Positions 52,943 through 60,869 of a stretch of DNA of 64,000 nucleotides are shown in pieces (within the stretch, counting starts at the first letter, position 1; every line of letters starts with the position of its first letter). The position numbers and the translations under genes were made by a program. Source of the stretch: Cyclobacteriaceae bacterium (GTDB lineage: Bacteria; Bacteroidota; Bacteroidia; Cytophagales; Cyclobacteriaceae); assembly GCA_028284125.1 (NCBI GenBank), contig JANQSI010000001.1, positions 124,001 to 188,000 on the forward strand. The letters run 5' to 3'. The notes below the pieces were generated by a model. That model was not told where the DNA came from and did not search any database. It was given only the letters and a program-made list of their open reading frames with translations.

Positions 52943-54109
52943 ATGAAAAGATTAGTATACTTAGCTGCGTTTGTTATGGCCTCTTATGCCAATGCACAAA
53001 TGCCAATAACTACCATTCCATTTGAGTTATATGGAGACCATATCATCATCAAAGTGAGTATCGATGATTCAGAACCTTTGGAGTTCATTTTTGATACTGG
53101 TTCCGGACTTACAGTTCTTGATGTTGATGTTGCGGAAAGAATGAACTTGAACATGAAGAAAGTAGAGTTCAATCAAACTAAGTCTACCTGGCATTTGATC
53201 AAGCACAATACGCTTGCTATAAATCATTTTTTGATGGAAAAAAACATTAAGGTTTATACCACTGACCTTAATCACCTGGAAATAAGTTTGGGTCATGACA
53301 TTGATGGAATTTTGGGCTATGACTTGCTTTTCCATCATTCTGTTCACATTAATTACGACGATAGAACCATGAACATATACGATCATGGAAATGTGCCAAA
53401 AACAGGGGATGCCATTCCTTTTGATCTTAACATTTCAATACCTGTAGTTAATGGAACTGTTGTTCTAAACAATGGCGAACCTCATGATGGTACGTTCTAT
53501 GTAATGACCGGTGCTGGAACCACATTGGATTTCAATTCACCTTATGCCGAAAAGTATGATGTCATCAACAAGACGGGTAAACATTATTCGTATCATGTTA
53601 TGGGGATTTCAGAAAATGAAAGTCTTCATTATGAAGGACATGTACAGTCATTTTCATTTGGGAACCAGAAAATTGAAGATCTTCCAATTGGGATAAGTGC
53701 CTCGCCAGATGGAATTCAAGGAGACAAAAAAATAGCTGGTATTATTGGAAGTAAAATCTTACGGATGTTCAATATCACTGTTGATGTGCCAGATGGAATG
53801 ATCTATCTGAACAAGAACAGCAGATGGGGAGAAAAATTTCATGTTAACTGCAGTGGGATTCAAATCCAGAAGGATCATGACAAAAACAAAGTTTTGATTC
53901 ACTATGTGTTTGATGACAGTCCAGCTTCTGAAGCCGGCATAAAAGTAGATTCTGAATTGCTGTCTGTGAATGGAAAAACAATGAGTGAAGTCACGATGGC
54001 AGATGTGAAGAAAATCCTTCGACAAGATGGTGATACTGCCGAATTGCTTGTTCGTCAAGACGGGGAAGAAAAAACATTCACATTACAACTTCGATCGCTG
54101 ATTAAATAA
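52943..54109 (+). CDS. Exported retropepsin-like aspartyl protease with PDZ domain
   Basis: A signal peptide (residues 1-18) precedes an aspartyl-protease domain (20-150) with the active-site DTGSGLT (about 49-55, FIFDTGSGLTVLDVDV). A second, related domain follows (about 155-285); in it the equivalent triad reads MTGAGTT, so the second Asp is missing. A PDZ domain fills residues 300-388 (SEAGIKVDSELLSVNGKTMS). The one-aspartate domain could work as a homodimer as retropepsins do. Action in the periplasm is inferred. Confidence 0.85.
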   Translation: MKRLVYLAAFVMASYANAQMPITTIPFELYGDHIIIKVSIDDSEPLEFIFDTGSGLTVLDVDVAERMNLNMKKVEFNQTKSTWHLIKHNTLAINHFLMEKNIKVYTTDLNHLEISLGHDIDGILGYDLLFHHSVHINYDDRTMNIYDHGNVPKTGDAIPFDLNISIPVVNGTVVLNNGEPHDGTFYVMTGAGTTLDFNSPYAEKYDVINKTGKHYSYHVMGISENESLHYEGHVQSFSFGNQKIEDLPIGISASPDGIQGDKKIAGIIGSKILRMFNITVDVPDGMIYLNKNSRWGEKFHVNCSGIQIQKDHDKNKVLIHYVFDDSPASEAGIKVDSELLSVNGKTMSEVTMADVKKILRQDGDTAELLVRQDGEEKTFTLQLRSLIK

Positions 54110-54136
54110 TGAAGGTTCTATTTCTTTGCTGTTAAG

Positions 54137-55057
54137 ATGAGCAAAGAACTTAGAATCATTTTTCTTGGAACGCCAGATTTTGCAGCTGAAAGTTTAAAAA
54201 GGCTCGTGGAATCTGGCTTTCTTATTGTTGCCGTGATCACAGCACCTGACAAACCTCAGGGCAGAGGGAAAAAAATTGGCTCATCTGCAGTGAAGCAATT
54301 TGCGATGGAAGCTGAACTTCCCATTTTGCAACCCACTAACTTGAAATCACCGGAATTTCTAGAAGAACTCAAATCGTATAATGCCGACTTGCAAATTGTC
54401 GTAGCTTTTAGGATGTTGCCTGAGGCAGTCTGGAACATGCCAAGATTGGGCACTTTCAACTTGCATGCTTCGCTTTTGCCTCAATACAGAGGAGCGGCTC
54501 CAATCAACTGGGCCATTATTAACGGAGAGACAGAAACTGGAATCACTACTTTTTTCCTTAAACATGAAATTGATACGGGAGAAATTATTTTTCAAGAAAA
54601 AGAACCAATCCATAAATCCGATAATGTAGGGACGCTTTATGAGCGATTAATGAAAAAAGGAGCCGATTTAGTTGCGAAAACAGCAAAAGCAATCACAGAA
54701 GATAATTACTCATTAAAACCACAAAGTAGCGATCAACCATTGGAATCAGCACCAAAGATTTTCAAAGAGGATTGCAAAATCGAGTGGAATCAATCGAGTG
54801 AAAGAATTCATAATTTCATTCGTGGGCTATCCCCCTATCCGGCTGCCTGGACGAAACTGGATGGAAAAGTATTGAAGGTTTTCGCCATTGAAGAATCTAC
54901 TCAAGAAAGTAAGAAAGGAACGGGCGTATTTGAGTCAGATAACAAAACGTATTTGAGAATAAAGACAAGCGATAAATCGGTCAATATTTTAGAACTCCAA
55001 CTTGAAGGAAAAAAGAAAATGAATGTTGAAGAATTTTTAAGAGGTTATCAATTATGA
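54137..55057 (+). CDS. fmt: Methionyl-tRNA formyltransferase
   Basis: The 306-residue enzyme has an N-terminal formyltransferase domain with IIFLGTPDFAAESLKRL and NLHASLLPQYRGAAPINWAI (conserved Asn, His and SLLPxYRG) and a C-terminal OB-like domain (residues 205-306). The tRNA-binding loop DKPQGRGKKIGSSAVKQFA follows the first beta strands. It formylates initiator Met-tRNA. It starts 27 bases after the protease gene and overlaps folA by 4 bases (ATGA), so the two folate-linked enzymes are translationally coupled. Confidence 0.97.
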   Translation: MSKELRIIFLGTPDFAAESLKRLVESGFLIVAVITAPDKPQGRGKKIGSSAVKQFAMEAELPILQPTNLKSPEFLEELKSYNADLQIVVAFRMLPEAVWNMPRLGTFNLHASLLPQYRGAAPINWAIINGETETGITTFFLKHEIDTGEIIFQEKEPIHKSDNVGTLYERLMKKGADLVAKTAKAITEDNYSLKPQSSDQPLESAPKIFKEDCKIEWNQSSERIHNFIRGLSPYPAAWTKLDGKVLKVFAIEESTQESKKGTGVFESDNKTYLRIKTSDKSVNILELQLEGKKKMNVEEFLRGYQL

Positions 55058-55566
55058 AGAGCGAAATGATCATATCAATGATAGCAGCAATGGGAAGCAA
55101 CCGGGTAATTGGAAAAGACAATGATATTCCCTGGCACTTACCGGACGATTTTAAATACTTCAAGGAATCGACCAAAAATCATCATGTGATCATGGGTAGA
55201 AAAAATTGGGAATCTCTTCCACATAAATTTCGACCCCTTCCTAGTCGTCCGAATTTTGTAATCACAAGGCAGGATAACTATCAAGCTGATGGAGCGACAC
55301 TGTTTAGATCATTAAAAGATGCGCTATCAAAAGCCGAAGAAATGGGTGAAAAAGAAGCTTTTATCATTGGTGGTGGTGAGATTTACCGAGAAGGACTCTC
55401 TTTTGCGGAAAAAATATATTTAACCGAAATTAACGGTACTTTTCAAGGTCAAACCACATTTCCGGAATTTGACAAAGAACAGTGGATAGAAGTATCAAGG
55501 GAACATCACAGAAAAGATGAAAGACATCAATATTCCTTTGATTTTGTAGTATATAAAAAGAGGTAA
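55054..55566 (+). CDS. folA: Dihydrofolate reductase
   Basis: The 170-residue enzyme has IAAMGSNRVIGKDNDIPWHL (NADPH and folate loop, with the Met20-type loop), HVIMGRKNWESLP and the FIIGGGEIYREGL signature. The catalytic Asp is in the LPDDFKYFKE segment. It regenerates tetrahydrofolate, which Fmt and thymidylate synthesis consume. The overlap with fmt is consistent with coupling. Confidence 0.96.
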   Translation: MKSEMIISMIAAMGSNRVIGKDNDIPWHLPDDFKYFKESTKNHHVIMGRKNWESLPHKFRPLPSRPNFVITRQDNYQADGATLFRSLKDALSKAEEMGEKEAFIIGGGEIYREGLSFAEKIYLTEINGTFQGQTTFPEFDKEQWIEVSREHHRKDERHQYSFDFVVYKKR

Positions 55567-55568
55567 TC

Positions 55569-55955
55569 ATGGATCTATATTCTCACAAGAAAACACTTAG
55601 CATCATTCATATTTGCTATGGAGCACTATACACCGTTCTTTTTTTACTAATCATTGGAGTTTTTACAGCGTTCTTTCCTTTCATTGAAACTGCCATCATT
55701 GAAGAAGAAGGTCGGGATGCCGCATGGGTTCTGCCGTTAGTAGAAACGGTTGTTAAAACGATACTTTTCTTCTTATTCTTATTCGCCGCACTGCCATCCA
55801 TTATTGGAGGAATAGCCACTCTTCAAGGAAAAAAATGGGGTATGGTATTTTTAATGATCGCTGGCTGTCTTTCTATTTTCAGCTTTCCAATTGGAACCGC
55901 GATTGGAGCATACACCATCTATGTATTTATAGAGGACAATAAACAAAAGGAATGA
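55569..55955 (+). CDS. Small integral membrane protein
   Basis: The 128-residue protein has three membrane segments (HICYGALYTVLFLLIIGVFT; KTILFFLFLFAALPSIIGGI; GMVFLMIAGCLSIFSFPIGT) separated by a charged stretch (EEEGRDAAW). No family is named with certainty. It is two bases from folA and overlaps the SDR gene by 4 bases, so it is a middle member of the fmt-folA operon. Confidence 0.8.
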   Translation: MDLYSHKKTLSIIHICYGALYTVLFLLIIGVFTAFFPFIETAIIEEEGRDAAWVLPLVETVVKTILFFLFLFAALPSIIGGIATLQGKKWGMVFLMIAGCLSIFSFPIGTAIGAYTIYVFIEDNKQKE

Positions 55956-56752
55956 CAAAAGTTTCTGAAAAAGTAATATGGCTGACTGGAGCATCTTCCG
56001 GAATCGGCGAAGCATTGGCGCGCAAACTTTCAAAAAAAAGACTTAAGCTAATACTTTCAGCACGTAGAAAAGAAGAACTTGAACGAGTAAAAAAGGCTTG
56101 TTCGGATGGACAAGCTAAAATTGAAATACTTCTACTTGATTTAGAGGATCAGGCCAGCATACAACAAAAAGTAGAAGAAGCAATATCACTTTTTGGAGCT
56201 ATTGATATTTTGATCAACAATGCCGGAATCAGCCAACGAGATCTGATTATTAATACGACACTGGATGTTGACCGTAGGCTTATGGAAATCAATTATTTCG
56301 GAACGATCGCACTTTCCAAATACTTGCTTCCACAAATGATAGAGAGAAAAGGTGGGCACCATGTAATCGTCACCAGTGCAGTTGGAATTGTGAATACTCC
56401 TTTTCGGTCAGCCTACGGTGCATCTAAGCATGCGCTCCATGGTTTTTATGATGTATTGAGAGCAGAACATCACAAAGACAACATCAAAGTGACTTTGGTC
56501 CTCCCTGGTTACATCAAGACCAATATTTCTTACAATGCATTGATGGGAGATGGAAACCCTCAAAACAAAATGGACAATGCTCAGGATAAAGGTATGTCTG
56601 CCGATAAATGTGCGCGATTGATCGTAAAAGCCATCGAATCAGACAAACAACAAGCGTATATTGCTGGAGCAAAGGAAAAATTGGGGATCTACCTTAAACG
56701 TTTTTGGCCTAAAGCCGCATCCATAGCGATTAGAAAGTTGAGCGTGACATAA
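55952..56752 (+). CDS. Short-chain dehydrogenase (DHRS7B-like)
   Basis: TGASSGIGEALARKLSKKRL (residues 11-30) is the cofactor site; NNAGISQRDL, the catalytic Ser in VTSAVGIVNT and YGASKHALHG (YxxxK) complete the classical SDR. The mid-region GYIKTNISYNALMGDG matches the DHRS7 branch. The substrate is unknown. Five bases separate it from the subtilase gene. Confidence 0.92.
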   Translation: MTKVSEKVIWLTGASSGIGEALARKLSKKRLKLILSARRKEELERVKKACSDGQAKIEILLLDLEDQASIQQKVEEAISLFGAIDILINNAGISQRDLIINTTLDVDRRLMEINYFGTIALSKYLLPQMIERKGGHHVIVTSAVGIVNTPFRSAYGASKHALHGFYDVLRAEHHKDNIKVTLVLPGYIKTNISYNALMGDGNPQNKMDNAQDKGMSADKCARLIVKAIESDKQQAYIAGAKEKLGIYLKRFWPKAASIAIRKLSVT

Positions 56753-56757
56753 CACAA

Positions 56758-59700
56758 ATGATGAGAGGACTTCTCACATGTGCCGTATTATTACTACTAA
56801 TTTTCTCAGTCCACTCACAGAGAAGGTATCAGCTTCCTAGTGGAATTTCAGAACGGGAAATTAATCCGGAATGGATTATTGTAAAAATCAAAGGTGATGG
56901 CACTGATTTCTCGAATCTTCCCAATGAAGTCCAATTGCTCCACCGGACAAATCAAGCAAAACCCTCCATTCTGGATGGGATTTGTAAAATCAAGGTTCGC
57001 ACAGATCAGGATCCGGTTCAATTGATTAACGAGCTACTGATGAACTCCAATGTTGTTTACGCTGAGCCAATTGTATCTTATCAACCACTTTACACGCCTT
57101 CAGATCCCGCCAACGGAACAGAGCAAAGTTATCTCGATCAAATAGGCGCATATGATGCCTGGGACATCACTCGTGGAGATGACGACATTGTCATTGGCAT
57201 TATCGATACCGGAGTAGACCTTGATCACGAAGACCTTCAGTCAAGTATTTGGGTCAACGAGGCAGATCCGATAGATGGAATAGATAATGACAACAATGGA
57301 TACATTGATGACTATCAGGGCTATGACTTTGCCGATGGGGACAATGATCCTACGGCCGATGGCAATCAACATGGAACCAGAGTAGCTGGAGTAGCTGGGG
57401 CCTCCACTGACAATGGAATTGGCATGTCAGGTATTGGTTTTAACTCCAAAATAGCTGCGTTAAAAGGTTTCACTACTTCCGGTACACTTTCAGTGAATTT
57501 ATTTGATGCCATAGTTTATGCTGGAGACATGGGAATTCAAGTACTAAATCTGTCTTGGGGCTCAGCACGAGAACCTCTTCAATCGGAACAGGATATTCTC
57601 AATTATGCGGTATTGGAAAAAGATGTAGTCATTGCTGTTTCAGCTGGAAACGATGGTGCCACGTCAGATCCCGAAGCTTTATTCTACCCAGCCAGTTATG
57701 ACAATGTATTATCAGTTGCTGGTGTGGATGCCTCAGACAATAGGTTTACTACTTCCACTTACAACTATTTGATAGACTTAGCTGCTCCTGGCGCATCATT
57801 GTATTCAACGGTAAATGACAACACCTATGGCAACCAGTCAGGTACCTCTTTTGCGTCTCCTTTGGTGGCCGGTGTAGCCGCATTGGTTAGAGATGCGTTC
57901 CCAGATCTCAATGCGCTTCAGGTAATGGAGCAAGTAAGAGTCAGTTCGGATGATATTTACGGAATTGGAACCAACGCATCGTTTGATGGGAAACTTGGTT
58001 TCGGAAGATTAAACGCTTTTTCTGCAGTCTCTCAGGAAGATTTAAAATCTGTTAGAGTAACCAGCCTTGATGCCCAGACTCCATACAGTGAAAATTTGTT
58101 TTTTGGAGATACGGTTACAATTACTACCAACCTGACAAACTTCCTCTCTACCACAGACGAAACGCAAATAACATTATCCTCTCCTGAAAATGATTTCACC
58201 ATCATTGAGGGGACTGATTTCCAGACTGGGTTGAACTCGTTGGAAGAAGGTGAAGCTTCGTTTTCAATTGTTTTGAATGATGATTTAGATCCCGAAACCA
58301 AATTTTTTGCCCGATTTGATTTCATGGATGGGGCATACAATGATTTTCAACATATTCAATTATCCACTTCACCTGACCATTTCGATTTCGGATCGGGTCT
58401 TAAAATGACCATTGCAGGAAATGGAAACCTGGGATTTGGAGATATCTATTTCTATGAAGGTATTGGTTCCGAATTTGACGGGAATACGATTTTGACCTAC
58501 GCCGGCATTTTAACCGCCACTTCAGAAACTACTGTGTCTGACAACATTATCAATGACTATGCGCTTGAAAATCGTGAACAAGATTTCAACTCTGTTACCA
58601 ACTACAAACTTCTTGGACATCCAGTGGCTGACCAATTTGGCTATTCAGAATTCGAAGATCCAATCAATAATTTGATAATAGAACAATCTAGTTACTCCTG
58701 GACAGGCTCAAACTACATTTTGTTACGGTATCGAGTGATCAATAATTCTGCAGCTCAGCAAAACGATGTAAGCGTCGGCTTTTTCACTGATTTCGACCTG
58801 GACAATCTCTTGAAGAACAAGGCCTCTTACGATGCTGCAAACAACTATATGTTTACCAATAACCTCGACGAAACAGTATTTGCAGCTACTAAGATTATTG
58901 CTAATGGAACCGTCGGATATTCCGCACTTGATGTAAGCAATGAAAATGGAAATAGCTTTGATGTAGAGGCTGCATTTAGTGATGCAGATAAATTCGACTT
59001 TCTTAAAAATCAGTTTATAGGATCCGCAGGAGATCTCGGCGATGGGAACGATGTGGCTATGTTAAATGGAGTAACGATTAATCAAATTGACGCATTTGAA
59101 AGTGAATACTTTACGGTATTGGTAGCTGCTGCCGGAACCAGAAATGACCTGGAAACAGAACTTACCAATGCGCAAAATAGACTAGATGAAATCATCGCAA
59201 ATCCAAGAATTTTATCCTCAGTATTCAGTTGTGATAGTGATGTAACAATAGACCCAGAAGAAGGAGAAACTTATCGATTCTACGAAGATCCTGAAGGTAC
59301 TATTCAATTACACGAGGGTACTGCATTCACGACTGGATCAATTACTACCGATACAGCATTCTATGTAAAAAACATGGACGGCACTTATGCTTCCGACATC
59401 TTTCAAGTCCAAGTTAAGCTCATTGAAGATGTAGCTGATTTTTCCATGCAACCAGATACGTTGTACTTAGATCATGAAACCAATGTGGTCAATTTCTCTG
59501 ATCAGAGTTTCCAAGCAACAACCTGGAGTTGGGATTTCGATCAAGGCACGACTTCTTCAATCCAAAATCCGTCACTTTCTTTCAACCAAGTGGGCGAATA
59601 TGAAATATCACTATTCATTGAAAATGAATCGGACTGTACTGATACAGCGATTAAGAACCTGGTTGTAGCAAATCGCCCTGATAGTCCAGTATTCAGTTCC

Positions 59701-60846
59701 TTCACTATCTGTCCTGGCGATAATGTAATGCTTTCCGATCCTTCAGCAGACTTTCTTAGAGTCTTTGATACCAACGAAACTGAAAATCATTCATACAAAG
59801 GAAATGATTTGGAAGTAGGTCCTTTTTATGAAAATTCAACCATTTATGTGAGTGGGATATACAGTCAATTTGAGAGTCTGAGAATTCCTATTGAAATCCA
59901 AGTGGAAGAAGTCTCAACTGATTTTACTATTGAAATTGATACAACTACCGTCTCACATCAAATTATCGTGAAAGCGCCAGAAGGTGTCGAGACCATCGAA
60001 TGGTTCGTCAATGATATTTCTATCGGAACTGAAAATCAAATTGTGATTGATTCATCAACACTTGAAACAACTATTCGATTAGAGCATACCAACTCCAACA
60101 ATTGTATGGTGAGTGAAGAAAAGACTTTTGTTTTCAGCAGTTCAAGCATTCCAAGTCAACAAGATGTCAATTTCTGTGCAAACGAAGACCCAATACTCAA
60201 GCCACAAAATGGTGAAATTTTTGGTTTTTATAATGATGCTGAATTGACCGATCTAGTCAAAAAAGGGACTGAATTTGAGGTGTCTGAAAACATGAAAATT
60301 TTTGTTGTTGGTCTGGATGATGGACTACCAAGCGACCCCAGAGAAGTAAACATTACTTTCGAGGAATTTGATTTGGAAATTGTGAGTTCAACAGAAAAAA
60401 TCGGTAACAGACACCAAGTATCATTAAGTACTGACCCAGTTGAAGGTATCAATGAATTCAAGTGGTATGTTAATGGTGAACAATCTGCCAGCTCCGCTGC
60501 TCCCGTTTTTGTTTTAGAAGAAACCCAGCATGAAATTGTCGTTGAAATAATTAATGATAATGGCTGCTCGCATAGTGATACACTACAATTAGATCTTGTA
60601 CCGCCACTTGCTCTTGATGAGACCGATATTATCGAAATCTACCCGAATCCCTCACAAGGATTCATCACGCTCTTTTCCGCAACAATTATTGAAAATGTGG
60701 TGGTGTGGGATATGGCGGGAAACTATATCTTTGAAATCACTGACACAGATAACACCATCGACCTCAACCAGCTCAATTCCGGAATATATCTGTTGAAGTT
60801 AAAAACAAACGAAGGGGTTTTTAACAAAAAACTGATTATGAAGTAA
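56758..60846 (+). CDS. Secreted subtilisin-like (S8) serine protease with PKD and T9SS sorting domains
   Basis: The 1362-residue protein has a signal peptide (ending SVHSQ), an inhibitor-type propeptide (about 25-105), and a subtilase domain. Its triad is Asp150 in IIDTGVD, His205 in QHGTRVAG and Ser364 in SGTSFASP. A beta-rich region (430-830) is followed by a PKD domain (about 895-975, WSWDFDQGTTSS), further Ig-like segments and a C-terminal T9SS type A sorting domain (IYPNPSQG, SGIYLLKLKT, residues 1290-1362). It is therefore predicted to be secreted and surface-attached. It is probably in one operon with fmt, folA and the propeller protein. Confidence 0.93.
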   Translation: MMRGLLTCAVLLLLIFSVHSQRRYQLPSGISEREINPEWIIVKIKGDGTDFSNLPNEVQLLHRTNQAKPSILDGICKIKVRTDQDPVQLINELLMNSNVVYAEPIVSYQPLYTPSDPANGTEQSYLDQIGAYDAWDITRGDDDIVIGIIDTGVDLDHEDLQSSIWVNEADPIDGIDNDNNGYIDDYQGYDFADGDNDPTADGNQHGTRVAGVAGASTDNGIGMSGIGFNSKIAALKGFTTSGTLSVNLFDAIVYAGDMGIQVLNLSWGSAREPLQSEQDILNYAVLEKDVVIAVSAGNDGATSDPEALFYPASYDNVLSVAGVDASDNRFTTSTYNYLIDLAAPGASLYSTVNDNTYGNQSGTSFASPLVAGVAALVRDAFPDLNALQVMEQVRVSSDDIYGIGTNASFDGKLGFGRLNAFSAVSQEDLKSVRVTSLDAQTPYSENLFFGDTVTITTNLTNFLSTTDETQITLSSPENDFTIIEGTDFQTGLNSLEEGEASFSIVLNDDLDPETKFFARFDFMDGAYNDFQHIQLSTSPDHFDFGSGLKMTIAGNGNLGFGDIYFYEGIGSEFDGNTILTYAGILTATSETTVSDNIINDYALENREQDFNSVTNYKLLGHPVADQFGYSEFEDPINNLIIEQSSYSWTGSNYILLRYRVINNSAAQQNDVSVGFFTDFDLDNLLKNKASYDAANNYMFTNNLDETVFAATKIIANGTVGYSALDVSNENGNSFDVEAAFSDADKFDFLKNQFIGSAGDLGDGNDVAMLNGVTINQIDAFESEYFTVLVAAAGTRNDLETELTNAQNRLDEIIANPRILSSVFSCDSDVTIDPEEGETYRFYEDPEGTIQLHEGTAFTTGSITTDTAFYVKNMDGTYASDIFQVQVKLIEDVADFSMQPDTLYLDHETNVVNFSDQSFQATTWSWDFDQGTTSSIQNPSLSFNQVGEYEISLFIENESDCTDTAIKNLVVANRPDSPVFSSFTICPGDNVMLSDPSADFLRVFDTNETENHSYKGNDLEVGPFYENSTIYVSGIYSQFESLRIPIEIQVEEVSTDFTIEIDTTTVSHQIIVKAPEGVETIEWFVNDISIGTENQIVIDSSTLETTIRLEHTNSNNCMVSEEKTFVFSSSSIPSQQDVNFCANEDPILKPQNGEIFGFYNDAELTDLVKKGTEFEVSENMKIFVVGLDDGLPSDPREVNITFEEFDLEIVSSTEKIGNRHQVSLSTDPVEGINEFKWYVNGEQSASSAAPVFVLEETQHEIVVEIINDNGCSHSDTLQLDLVPPLALDETDIIEIYPNPSQGFITLFSATIIENVVVWDMAGNYIFEITDTDNTIDLNQLNSGIYLLKLKTNEGVFNKKLIMK

Positions 60847-60869
60847 CATTCTCCACCCTAGCTAGCTCT

